Assembly (NCBI GenBank): GCA_947460255.1 | Contig: CANHIS010000017.1 | Coordinates: forward strand, 1-50,235 | Origin: Bacteroidota bacterium | GTDB taxonomy: Bacteria; Bacteroidota; Bacteroidia; M30B66 | Reading direction: 5' to 3' | DNA length: 50,235 nucleotides | Shown: piece by piece, positions 25,471-33,183 of the stretch | How the letters are laid out: every line of letters starts with the position of its first letter | How positions within the stretch are numbered: position 1 is the stretch's first letter | Made by a program: the position numbers and the translations under genes | Notes under the pieces: model-generated | What the model was told of the DNA's origin: nothing | What the model saw: the letters and a program-made list of their open reading frames with translations, nothing else | The model's database searches: none

Positions 25471-26214
25471 CTAGTTGATATTCTTTTGTTTTGCAGTCAC
25501 ACCAATGATAACTCCAAAGTTTCCATCTGTTTGTATCCACTTTTTTTCGGGTAAGTACATCCGAGAAACAAAACCGTCAAGATATAAGGCATTTTTACAT
25601 CCCAATTGTTGGAAATATTTTGCGAAATCGTAAAAATTGATTTCTGTTTTTGAAATTGCAAATACAACTTTATTGTTAGGTAAAATGCCAACACCATTTC
25701 TTATATTCAGATTTGTTGAACCTTTTTTAAATGCAGAATGAATTTGACCGTTGATGACTAGCATAGGTCCCGATTGCGTAGCGTATTTAATGTTATTACT
25801 TTCAAAATCAGACGTTTTGCAAACAAATGGCACATTCTCATTTGTGATATAAAAAATGCCATTGGGCTTTAAATAAAAATTTCCACTTCCTTCTGCTTTA
25901 TTTATGTTCTTTAGCTTTTTTCCGTCCTGAATATAAAGTCCTAAAGGTTTTAAATCTTCCATATACATTCCACCATTCATTGCGAAATTTAGCGTCAAGT
26001 TTTTGCTCTCAACGTAATTTTTCAAATTCTGGATGCTTCCTAAAATTTCTCCGTTGTCGTTTTTCCAATAAAATTGCAAGTTTTGCTTTTTAGTGTCAAC
26101 CGAAAACGCCAAAATCCTATCATCAAGTGAGTTATTGTTTACCTTAAAGGCAAAGAATCCTGATACCAACAGAATTAATAAGCTTCCTAAGAAGATTTTT
26201 CTTTTACGTGTCAA
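25471..26214 (-). CDS. DUF2233 / phosphodiester glycosidase family protein
   Basis: The 247-residue protein has a basic N-terminus and one membrane or signal helix (residues 7-23), then a NAGPA-like domain. Recognisable pieces are 'NFAMNGGMYMEDLKPLGLYI' (76-95), 'ATQSGPMLVINGQIH', 'RNGVGILPNNKVVFAIS', 'LGCKNALYLDGFVSRMY' and 'NFGVIIGV'. The family includes the enzyme that uncovers mannose-6-phosphate in animals and bacterial periplasmic phosphodiesterases of unknown substrate. The conserved Asn-Gly-Gly, Gly-Pro and Asp-Gly positions are present. It lies next to the right direct repeat. Confidence 0.85.
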   Translation of the reverse strand: MTRKRKIFLGSLLILLVSGFFAFKVNNNSLDDRILAFSVDTKKQNLQFYWKNDNGEILGSIQNLKNYVESKNLTLNFAMNGGMYMEDLKPLGLYIQDGKKLKNINKAEGSGNFYLKPNGIFYITNENVPFVCKTSDFESNNIKYATQSGPMLVINGQIHSAFKKGSTNLNIRNGVGILPNNKVVFAISKTEINFYDFAKYFQQLGCKNALYLDGFVSRMYLPEKKWIQTDGNFGVIIGVTAKQKNIN

Positions 26215-26329
26215 TTCAGTCTCGCTTTTTGTTCTGTGGTTGCTTCTGTGGTTGATAGGTCATTTGCTAATCGCGATATTCTTCAACGTAAAGTCAAACT
26301 CCAAAATAACCACCCAAACCTCAACGCAA

Positions 26330-26839
26330 TTAAAACTCCACTTGATTCACCAATAAACGTTTCACTTTTACAACACCACCAGCTTCTACCACAATAAAAA
26401 ACAAGCCATTTCCAAACCCACGAACGTCTGGATAAAGTTCTACATCCTGAAACTGTCGGGAAACTTGGTAATATCGCTCCCTGAAAAATGCATCAAAAAT
26501 CCAGACATTTATATCGGTTATATCTTTACAAATAACCCGTAATTTTAATTCGCTCGCAGTACTTACTGGATTTGGAAGAAAGTCGAAATCCATAAATTCG
26601 CAAGGCCCTTCCACATAACCAAAATTTACAATTCCAGCAGCAATAGCCAAACATTCGTTTCGGTAAGTTACATTGTCGCAACCACAAACTGGTTGGTAAA
26701 TTGTGCCGAAACAAGGGTTAAAAGACACCATGTTTGAATCTATGCACGTTGGCTGATTAAATTGCGCCTTGCTACTTGTTGCGAAAAGTAGAAGAATTGC
26801 AAACAATCCGAATATATTTCTTGCGGAGACGTTCATCAT
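26330..26839 (-). CDS. Secreted Kazal-type domain protein with a T9SS-like tail
   Basis: The 169-residue protein has a signal peptide (residues 1-25, ending SSKA). It has a Kazal-like domain with cysteines 32, 43, 52, 54, 63 and 80 and the core 'YQPVCGCDNVTYRNECLAIA'; bacterial versions of this disulfide fold are possible serine protease inhibitors. A C-terminal region of about 85 residues ('DFLPNPVSTASELKLRV', 'GNGLFFIVVEAGGVVKVKRLLV') resembles a type A sorting domain. Its ATG overlaps the selD stop (ATGA), so it may be translated after selD, although the functions look unrelated. Confidence 0.75.
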   Translation of the reverse strand: MMNVSARNIFGLFAILLLFATSSKAQFNQPTCIDSNMVSFNPCFGTIYQPVCGCDNVTYRNECLAIAAGIVNFGYVEGPCEFMDFDFLPNPVSTASELKLRVICKDITDINVWIFDAFFRERYYQVSRQFQDVELYPDVRGFGNGLFFIVVEAGGVVKVKRLLVNQVEF

Positions 26840-27879
26840 TTTACAAAAATAGCTTTATCTGCATTAGGAATCAAACGTCCAATCGACTGATTATATTCTC
26901 CTGCGTCTTGTAGAATTTTCTCAACTTCTGCACGGCCCGATTCTGCTACAGAAATAAGTAAACCGCCGCTTGTTTGGGGATCGCAAAGCACAAGCAAAGC
27001 CTGCCCATCCAATTCGGTGCACTTTTCCTTCACATTGTTGTAATTGCGCATCGTCATGTCTGGATAAACAAACGCATCCAAGTAAGGTTTCAGCGTTTTA
27101 AAAACAGGCACATCAGCCATTGAAATTTCCGCCGAACAACCTGAATTTTCTAGCATTTCGAGTAAGTGTCCTGCCAAACCAAAGCCAGTTACATCGGTCA
27201 TAGCATGCACTTCGGTCAATTCGCCCAATAAATGCCCACTTGTATTGAGTTTTTTCATCGATGCGATAGCAGGTTCCGCGTCCGCGGGATGGAGGAGCGT
27301 GCCGCGTTTGGCTGCAGTACTCAAAATGCCTGTCCCTAGCGGCTTGGAGAGATACAGATAATCGCCCGGTTGTACCGTATTGTTGCGTTTGAGATTCTCG
27401 ATTTCACAGAAACCATTTACCGACAACCCAAAGATGGGCTCCGGCGAATCGATGGTATGTCCACCAGCGATGGTCACTCCAGCCAATTCACAAACTTTAG
27501 TCGCTCCAGCGAGCACTTCAGACGCTAAAGCAGCTGGCAATTTGCCAATCGGCCAACCAAGAATTGCCAAGGCCATAAATGGCTTTCCGCCCATGGCATA
27601 CACATCAGAAATCGCATTTGTTGCTGCAATTTCACCAAAGCTAAAAGCATCATCCACAATCGGCATGAAGAAATCGGTAGTCGCAATTAAAGCTCGTCCA
27701 TCACCCAGATCCCATGCTGCAGCATCATCATTTTGTGCGTTTCCTACGAGCAAGTTTCCAGTGTTCGACTTTCTGATACCTTGCAGCATCGCGCTTAGAT
27801 CAGAAGGGGAGATTTTACAACCACAGCCAGCACCATGAGCAAATTGGGTAAGTTTTACTTTTTCTGGTTCTGTACTCAT
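26836..27879 (-). CDS. selD: Selenide, water dikinase
   Basis: The 347-residue enzyme makes selenophosphate from selenide and ATP. The N-terminal 'HGAGCGCKISP' holds Cys19 and Lys22, equivalent to Cys17 and Lys20 of the E. coli enzyme, so this is the Cys form and needs no selenocysteine for its own translation. Further signatures are 'DDAAAWDLGDGRALIATTDFF', 'GGHTIDSPEPIFGLSV', 'TDVTGFGLAGHL' and 'DPQTSGGLLISV'. It overlaps mnmH by 4 bp, and the pair forms the selenouridine branch; no selA or selB is in the window. Confidence 0.96.
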   Translation of the reverse strand: MSTEPEKVKLTQFAHGAGCGCKISPSDLSAMLQGIRKSNTGNLLVGNAQNDDAAAWDLGDGRALIATTDFFMPIVDDAFSFGEIAATNAISDVYAMGGKPFMALAILGWPIGKLPAALASEVLAGATKVCELAGVTIAGGHTIDSPEPIFGLSVNGFCEIENLKRNNTVQPGDYLYLSKPLGTGILSTAAKRGTLLHPADAEPAIASMKKLNTSGHLLGELTEVHAMTDVTGFGLAGHLLEMLENSGCSAEISMADVPVFKTLKPYLDAFVYPDMTMRNYNNVKEKCTELDGQALLVLCDPQTSGGLLISVAESGRAEVEKILQDAGEYNQSIGRLIPNADKAIFVK

Positions 27880-28880
27880 AGCTGATTTAATTGAATGATT
27901 TTTTCTGCAATCTGTTGGTGCGACAATCCATCGATCACCAATTGTTGTTCAATTTGCGCGTGACGTGTTTCAAGTGCAAACAGATAAGCCTTGTCGTAGT
28001 AGTGAAGACTTATAGCGGCTACCGCGCCCAAATCGCCGGATTCTAGTGCTTCCAATGCGGCATTCAAATTTTGTCCGCCCAAGCGCTTTGCGATTTTCAA
28101 AATACTGCCACGTAACTCTTCTTTCGAAAAAGCACCATATTCTTCCACCAAAAACTTCACACGCTCTTCCACTGAAAGCTTCACCAAAACAACCGGAACG
28201 CTTTTTACTTGCCTCCAAAAGGCTTCCAGTAAAACGATAGTTCCAATTTTTCGGCTTTCATCTTCAATCCAGATGGTTCGGTTGAAATCCATCTCCAACA
28301 ATTGCTGGTGAAGTAGATTCTCGAAATGTTCGATTGAAGGTTGACTTTCCATTCCTAATGAACCAAAGGCTGAACCCTTGTGGTTGGCTAATCCTTCCAA
28401 ATCAATCACTTGTTCTCCAGCATCCCGCAAGGCATGCAGGATTTTGGTTTTTCGGCTTCCCGTTGGCCCTGTGATCACCTTGAATGGAAAAGGCTTACAC
28501 AAAAACCGCTGAACGTCTGTCCGATAAGCTTTGTATCCACCTTTGATCACTTGTGTTTCGAATCCTGCTTGCTGCAGCAACCAAGCCACACTCGATGAAC
28601 GCATTCCTCCACGCCAGCAGTGTAGATTTACCTTACGATTAGGCGACAATCTAGCTGCATCTTCAACAAAACCCGCCATCTTAGGTCCAACAATCCTTAA
28701 TCCTTCAAGCACTGCGGCATCTTTGCCAGTTTGCTTATACAATGTCCCAACTTTTGCACGCTCTTCATCGGTAAACAATGGAAAAGAAATTGCCCCAGGA
28801 ATGTGACCTCGAAAATATTCGCCAGGCGATCGAACATCCAAAAGGATAAAATCTGTTTGCGCTTTCAACAAAGGATGCAT
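27876..28880 (-). CDS. mnmH: tRNA 2-selenouridine synthase
   Basis: The 334-residue enzyme replaces sulfur by selenium in the wobble 2-thiouridine of tRNAs. The rhodanese domain (about 8-125) has the catalytic 'HCWRGGMRSSS' (Cys88). A P-loop domain follows with 'GPTGSRKT' (138-145), where the family often has Gly in place of the Arg. Selenophosphate comes from SelD, whose gene follows with a 4-bp overlap. The ATG at 28880 gives the usual N-terminus ('HPLLKAQTDFILLDVRSPGE'); an upstream TTG is less likely. Confidence 0.94.
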   Translation of the reverse strand: MHPLLKAQTDFILLDVRSPGEYFRGHIPGAISFPLFTDEERAKVGTLYKQTGKDAAVLEGLRIVGPKMAGFVEDAARLSPNRKVNLHCWRGGMRSSSVAWLLQQAGFETQVIKGGYKAYRTDVQRFLCKPFPFKVITGPTGSRKTKILHALRDAGEQVIDLEGLANHKGSAFGSLGMESQPSIEHFENLLHQQLLEMDFNRTIWIEDESRKIGTIVLLEAFWRQVKSVPVVLVKLSVEERVKFLVEEYGAFSKEELRGSILKIAKRLGGQNLNAALEALESGDLGAVAAISLHYYDKAYLFALETRHAQIEQQLVIDGLSHQQIAEKIIQLNQL

Positions 28881-28931
28881 GAGGGTTGGTAATAGCAACA
28901 AAGAACAAGATTTTTATTCACATTTACTTTA

Positions 28932-28939
28932 TAGCTTTG
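28932..28939 (+). promoter_or_regulatory. -7 box (TAGCTTTG) for the porin gene
   Basis: TAGCTTTG fits TAnnTTTG and lies 17 bp before the ATG at 28957. The divergent mnmH gene begins 52 bp upstream, so the two promoters share a short region. Confidence 0.5.
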
Positions 28940-28956
28940 CCAGATAAGCGCTACAA

Positions 28957-30075
28957 ATGCTCAAAAAAATTGCCCTCGTTTTTTTGGTGGTTTTCATGCA
29001 TAAACCTCAATGCACATTTGCCCAAATTGCCAATACAGGTATGGTGGAGCAAATGGATTCTACCGAACTTGGAAAAATCACTTTCAGCGGAATGGTAGAT
29101 GTTTATTACGGTTATGATTTCAATGAACCCAAAGGATCCGACCGTCCATATTTTGTTTCTTCAGCCCGACACAATGAAGTCAATGTAAACCTTGCCTACC
29201 TTGGCATTCACTACCGCAACGAAAAAGTTCGCGCACGGTTTGTTCCTGGATTTGGCACTTACATGAACGCCAATTACGCCTCCGAATCTGGCACGCTGCG
29301 AAACTTGGTTGAAGCGAATGCTGGTGTGCGCATTTCCAAATCGCGCGATATCTGGATCGATGCGGGTGTTTTCGGATCTCCTTACACCAACGAATCGGCG
29401 ATCTCGAAAGACCATTTGATTTACAGCCGCTCATTTGCGCCCGAATATGTGCCCTATTATCTCACAGGTGTGAAACTTACCGCACCTTTGAGTAAGTCCC
29501 TCACGGGATATGTTTACATCCTCAATGGCTGGCAAAACATTACCGACACCAACACCCCACTATCATTCGGCACCCAGTTAGAATACCGCCCGGGGAAGCG
29601 CACCTTAATTAACTTCAACACCTACGTGGGCGATGAATCTTCCCCTTTGAATCCCGATTTTGGGATGCGCTATTTTGGTGATTTATACCTCATTTTCAAT
29701 CCGGAAGGAAAATTCAGTATGACTTCCTGCATCTACGGTGGACTCCAACAAAGATTCACCAGCTTAACGTCAGAAATGCAATCTTGGTGGCAAGTGAACT
29801 GGATTGGACGGTATAACTTAAATGCAAGAACTTCAATTTCGGGAAGGGTAGAATATTTTAATGATCCTCAAGAGATCATGTTGCGCTCTATTACATCTGA
29901 AAAAATTTCAAATGTCGCATCATGCGGTTTGGGACTAAATCACAAAGTAAATTCGAATGCTATGTTTCGATTAGAATATCGGAATTTCTTGGCAGATAAA
30001 AATATCTTCACATTTAAAAATCAAGAATCTAATTTCAGTAATTTAATCATCTCAAGCCTCTGCGTTTGGTTCTAA
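28957..30075 (+). CDS. Putative beta-barrel porin-2 (OmpL-like) outer membrane protein
   Basis: The 372-residue protein has a signal peptide (residues 1-23, ending TFAQ). Regularly alternating strands follow, beginning 'ITFSGMVDVYYGYDFNEP' and including 'NLAYLGIHYRNEKVRARFVPG' and 'YYLTGVKLTAPLSKSLTGYV'. The last residue is Phe (SSLCVWF). The pattern matches the 'putative beta-barrel porin-2' family common in Bacteroidota, with a single barrel and no plug. Substrate unknown. It is divergent from mnmH, and a T9SS gene follows 13 bp downstream. Confidence 0.82.
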   Translation: MLKKIALVFLVVFMHKPQCTFAQIANTGMVEQMDSTELGKITFSGMVDVYYGYDFNEPKGSDRPYFVSSARHNEVNVNLAYLGIHYRNEKVRARFVPGFGTYMNANYASESGTLRNLVEANAGVRISKSRDIWIDAGVFGSPYTNESAISKDHLIYSRSFAPEYVPYYLTGVKLTAPLSKSLTGYVYILNGWQNITDTNTPLSFGTQLEYRPGKRTLINFNTYVGDESSPLNPDFGMRYFGDLYLIFNPEGKFSMTSCIYGGLQQRFTSLTSEMQSWWQVNWIGRYNLNARTSISGRVEYFNDPQEIMLRSITSEKISNVASCGLGLNHKVNSNAMFRLEYRNFLADKNIFTFKNQESNFSNLIISSLCVWF

Positions 30076-30088
30076 TTCTATCTCGATT

Positions 30089-31849
30089 ATGAAAAATCTA
30101 ATTCTATTAATTTCACTCCTAATTTCTGTGCTTTCGAAAGCACAAACCATCTGCGGAGAAAATGGGAATTTAATTATTTATTCCAATTATGATGGAGGAA
30201 TTGTCACCATCAATGTGGATGCGAATATTCCCAATTTAAAAATCGGCATTTGTACATACGAACCTGTTCAAGTTACGATTACCGGGCCTTTTGCATCCAA
30301 TGTTACCCAAGTCATATATGCAGGATTTGCATCCACACAAGGCAACGACAATTGCGGATTGGGTGATTTTCCGACGACGATTACAGGTGTAAATCCCGGA
30401 ATTATTGATATTCAAGTGGCGCCAGATGCAGGTTACGACAATCCCAATGGACATCCACAAATCATTGGTGTTGCTGGAGAATGTAGCTCATCAATCAATG
30501 CAGGCGGCGGAAACACACCCGACCAAGTGGTGTATTATTTTCTTCAAGCTACAGGAGGCGTCTTTTACGCCCATTACACGCAATATCAATGTTGGATCAA
30601 CCAAGTGTACAATGTTTCTGCCGGTGGAAACTGCTGTGTGGTGCCAAATTCAACCTGTGTGCCTCCGCAAGTGGATGCAGGAACAGATTTGAGTGTTTGT
30701 ACAGGCCAATCCGTTACCTTGGGAGGAACACCCACTGCAACAGGTGGTTCAGCCTCGAATTACACTTATTCTTGGTTTCCAACTACAGGATTAGATGATC
30801 CAAATTCTGCCAATCCTCAAGCGTCTCCATCAAGTTTCACTTCTTATACAGTAACGGTTTCAACAGGCGATGAAAACTGCACAGCCACAGCTACGGTAGA
30901 TGTTTCAGTTGGTAATACGCAAACACTTCCTGTTACAGCCAATGATGATTTGGTGCTTTGTGCCAATGAAACAGTTCAACTCACCGCAGAATCAGGATTT
31001 TCAAATTATCAATGGTCGAACAATCAAAATGGAAATTCCATCAATGTGAGCACGGCGGGAACATTCACAGTTACAGCAGAAAGCAGCAATGGTTGTGAAG
31101 CGATTTCTGACCCAATTGTTGTGACTACCAGCGCACCGTTTCAAGTAGATATCACGCCAGCTGGACCAATAGATGTTTGCGGCTCCGATCCTGTTGTACT
31201 AACAGCAGAATCAGGCTTTACGAATTATGAATGGTCGAATAACCAAGTTGGTCCGACGCTCTCTGTTACTTCATCAGGAGGTTATTCGGTGAGCGCGGTA
31301 AACGCGGATGGTTGTCCCGGTGCATCTAACATTGTGGAAGTAAATCTTGTGGATTTTCCTGTTGCAGATTTTACGTATTTTCAAGATCCAAATGAATTTT
31401 ACGAAATTGAATTTACGAACACCAGTCAAAATGCGACCAATTATCTGTGGAACTTTGGCAGTGGAAATACGAGCACTGAAATAAATCCTCAGTATGATTT
31501 CCCTTTCGACAATGATTGGCCAGTATCTCTAATTGTTACGAATTCCTGTGGAAGCGATACCTTATCTCAATTGGTAACAGTGATAAAAACTTCAATTGAT
31601 GAATTACTTCTTAAACCAATTTCTATCGTTTATTCTGGAAATGGTCCAATCATTTTCGGAGGATTTAAATCGCCAGAAAATGTAGAATTGCTTGTTATTA
31701 ATTTGTCGGGACAAACAATTAGTCAAGAAGCATTTCTATTATCCTCCAATTTTCAAATTCAGCCACAATTAAATAATTTATCGAAAGGAATTTACTTGAT
31801 TAGTTTGAGAACTTCTGCAGGAAGCATGAATTTCAAGTGGATCAATTAA
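30089..31849 (+). CDS. T9SS-secreted protein with Ig/PKD-like domains
   Basis: The 586-residue protein has a signal peptide (residues 1-19, ending SKAQ) and an N-terminal region with several cysteines. Ig-like repeats follow ('DLSVCTGQSVTLGG', 'DLVLCANETVQLTAESGFSN', 'DVCGSDPVVLTAESGFTN'). A PKD domain begins around 440 ('VADFTYFQDPN', 'NYLWNFGSGNTSTEINPQY') and a C-terminal region of sorting-domain type closes it ('LSKGIYLISLRTSAGSMNFKW'). The two repeats that share 'TAESGF-NY-WSNNQ' look like an internal duplication. Probably a surface adhesin or matrix protein; no enzyme motif is seen. Confidence 0.8.
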   Translation: MKNLILLISLLISVLSKAQTICGENGNLIIYSNYDGGIVTINVDANIPNLKIGICTYEPVQVTITGPFASNVTQVIYAGFASTQGNDNCGLGDFPTTITGVNPGIIDIQVAPDAGYDNPNGHPQIIGVAGECSSSINAGGGNTPDQVVYYFLQATGGVFYAHYTQYQCWINQVYNVSAGGNCCVVPNSTCVPPQVDAGTDLSVCTGQSVTLGGTPTATGGSASNYTYSWFPTTGLDDPNSANPQASPSSFTSYTVTVSTGDENCTATATVDVSVGNTQTLPVTANDDLVLCANETVQLTAESGFSNYQWSNNQNGNSINVSTAGTFTVTAESSNGCEAISDPIVVTTSAPFQVDITPAGPIDVCGSDPVVLTAESGFTNYEWSNNQVGPTLSVTSSGGYSVSAVNADGCPGASNIVEVNLVDFPVADFTYFQDPNEFYEIEFTNTSQNATNYLWNFGSGNTSTEINPQYDFPFDNDWPVSLIVTNSCGSDTLSQLVTVIKTSIDELLLKPISIVYSGNGPIIFGGFKSPENVELLVINLSGQTISQEAFLLSSNFQIQPQLNNLSKGIYLISLRTSAGSMNFKWIN

Positions 31850-31992
31850 ATATTGAAATTTTGAATCCTCCTGAAAATCCTAATAAATTAAAATCTTGGC
31901 TCAAGAAAATTGGGATTGCGGGATTTTTGTTTTTCCTGATTAAAGGAATTATTTGGATTGCGGTTTTTGTTGCGTTAGGAAAGTGTAATTAA
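31837..31992 (+). CDS. Small single-helix membrane protein
   Basis: A 51-residue frame starts at a GTG (31837) that overlaps the previous gene's end by 13 bp, or alternatively at a TTG (31861). It reads 'PNKLKSWLKKIGIAGFLFF' then 'LIKGIIWIAVFVALGKCN', so it has a Lys-rich N-terminus and one hydrophobic helix with a basic break. From memory, similar short proteins are widespread in Bacteroidota, where they are often mislabelled 'alanyl-tRNA synthetase'. The codons are used consistently and the frame is uninterrupted. It is too short for routine ORF calling. Confidence 0.6.
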   Translation: MDQLNIEILNPPENPNKLKSWLKKIGIAGFLFFLIKGIIWIAVFVALGKCN

Positions 31993-32009
31993 TCGATTAT
32001 TGTTTAGAA

Positions 32010-32570
32010 ATGGAAAAGAAAGCAAAGAATAGGTTAATTTCTTTATTAATAGCAGTAAGCTTATCATCATTAAGTTTGAATTTTTATTTGATGAACAACT
32101 TTAACAATTCTAATTCGGAAAATATTGAGATTTCTGATAACGATCGTTGGATCTTAAAAACCGCTAAAAAGTACTCAATTCATAATTTTTTAGTTTTTCA
32201 AAGAAGGAATAAACTAGATTCAATCGCAGTAAGATCTATAGTCAATAATGACTTAGGCCAATTTCAGGATTTGTATAGAAGATATAGTGAGGTCGGAAGA
32301 CTCCCTGATTTTTTGATCTTCTCAATCTTGATGGCTTTAGAAAATGAAAGTCCGACAGCATATTTAAACACATATAATATTCTTAATCACCGCCGTATAA
32401 GGAGTTTGAATTCAAAAACTTTAAACTCCTTCGCAATGTATTTTCTTTCAAAATATTCTGAGTTTGACGAAAGTTACCGAAAAGATAGCTTGATGATATT
32501 TGCAGATGATACAGCATTTAGCCGAAATGATATTCTTGATGCCAAATTTTATTTGAAATCATTAGAATAA
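32010..32570 (+). CDS. Hypothetical membrane-anchored protein
   Basis: The 186-residue protein has a basic N-terminus and one hydrophobic helix (about 9-27, 'LISLLIAVSLSSLSLNFYL'), then a mainly helical soluble part with 'DSIAVRSIVNNDLGQFQDLY' and 'SKTLNSFAMYFLSKYSEFDE'. No family or catalytic motif is recognised. It starts 17 bp after the small membrane protein and could share its transcript. Confidence 0.6.
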   Translation: MEKKAKNRLISLLIAVSLSSLSLNFYLMNNFNNSNSENIEISDNDRWILKTAKKYSIHNFLVFQRRNKLDSIAVRSIVNNDLGQFQDLYRRYSEVGRLPDFLIFSILMALENESPTAYLNTYNILNHRRIRSLNSKTLNSFAMYFLSKYSEFDESYRKDSLMIFADDTAFSRNDILDAKFYLKSLE

Positions 32571-32896
32571 ATAATTGGCATTATCTATATAAATGCAGAT
32601 TTCCACTGCCCTATTCTATTTTACCAACCATGAAATTAATTTGATTAGTGAAGCGACTGCATAATAATTTTGCGTCTTTGTTTAATTTCAGAATGTCTGC
32701 ACAGGTCAACTTTATTAGCACTACAAAGTCGATTATTTAATTCTATCCAATTGACGTTGTTTATATGATGATTAATTGGGATAATTCTCTTTCGTAAAAT
32801 TTTCTGGAGATTAAAACTTGCCCAAATGGAAGCCGATGAAGTAAAACATGGCATTAAAATTCTTTGGACTAACGTGATATCTTATTGAACTACAAT

Positions 32897-32992
32897 GATT
32901 GCGTTAGCGATTGAAGCGGAAAGCCCGCAGGACAAGAAGCGAAGCGGAGTGGACGAGGACATGTAGCGAAAAGCGCGACGGCCGTTCGGGAT
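32897..32992. repeat. GC-rich dispersed repeat-like element
   Basis: The segment starts GATTGCGTTAGCGATTGAAG and contains GCGGAAAGCCCGC and, later, GTAGCGAAAAGCGCGACGG. It is far more GC-rich than its AT-rich surroundings and is purine-heavy. From memory, near-identical segments are scattered between genes in Bacteroidota genomes. Only one copy lies in this window, so repetition cannot be shown here. Confidence 0.5.
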
Positions 32993-33120
32993 GTTTAAAA
33001 AGTAAAAAATGACGATAGGCCGGAACGCCCAAATATAAATGCAACTAAGTCAATCCTTAAATGAAATTAAAGCATTTGATCGCAATTCATTAAATGCTAA
33101 TTAATGCCGCATAAACAACA

Positions 33121-33152
33121 AAGCCTCCCCGAATTTCGAGGAGGCTTCTTTT
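33121..33152. terminator. Bidirectional terminator beside the isocitrate dehydrogenase gene
   Basis: AAGCCTCC (33121-33128) pairs with GGAGGCTT (33140-33147), extended inside by CGAA/TTCG, with CTTTTTC on the plus side and a weaker T-rich tail on the minus side. It lies 32 bp after the minus-strand stop codon of the dehydrogenase gene. Confidence 0.75.
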
Positions 33153-33183
33153 TCAATCACGCAACGAATGAAAAACCAATTAC

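Larger units (their letters stand above)
32571..33183. other. Intergenic region with a repeat-like segment, no gene called
   Basis: The open frame on the minus strand at 32645-32854 has no family features and I do not call it. A GC-rich repeat-like segment lies at 32897-32992 and a bidirectional terminator at 33121-33152. Confidence 0.55.

Noticed and set aside
32645-32854. Possible small minus-strand gene or transposase remnant
   Set aside because: I compared it mentally with IS200-type and other small proteins and saw no convincing motif or start context.
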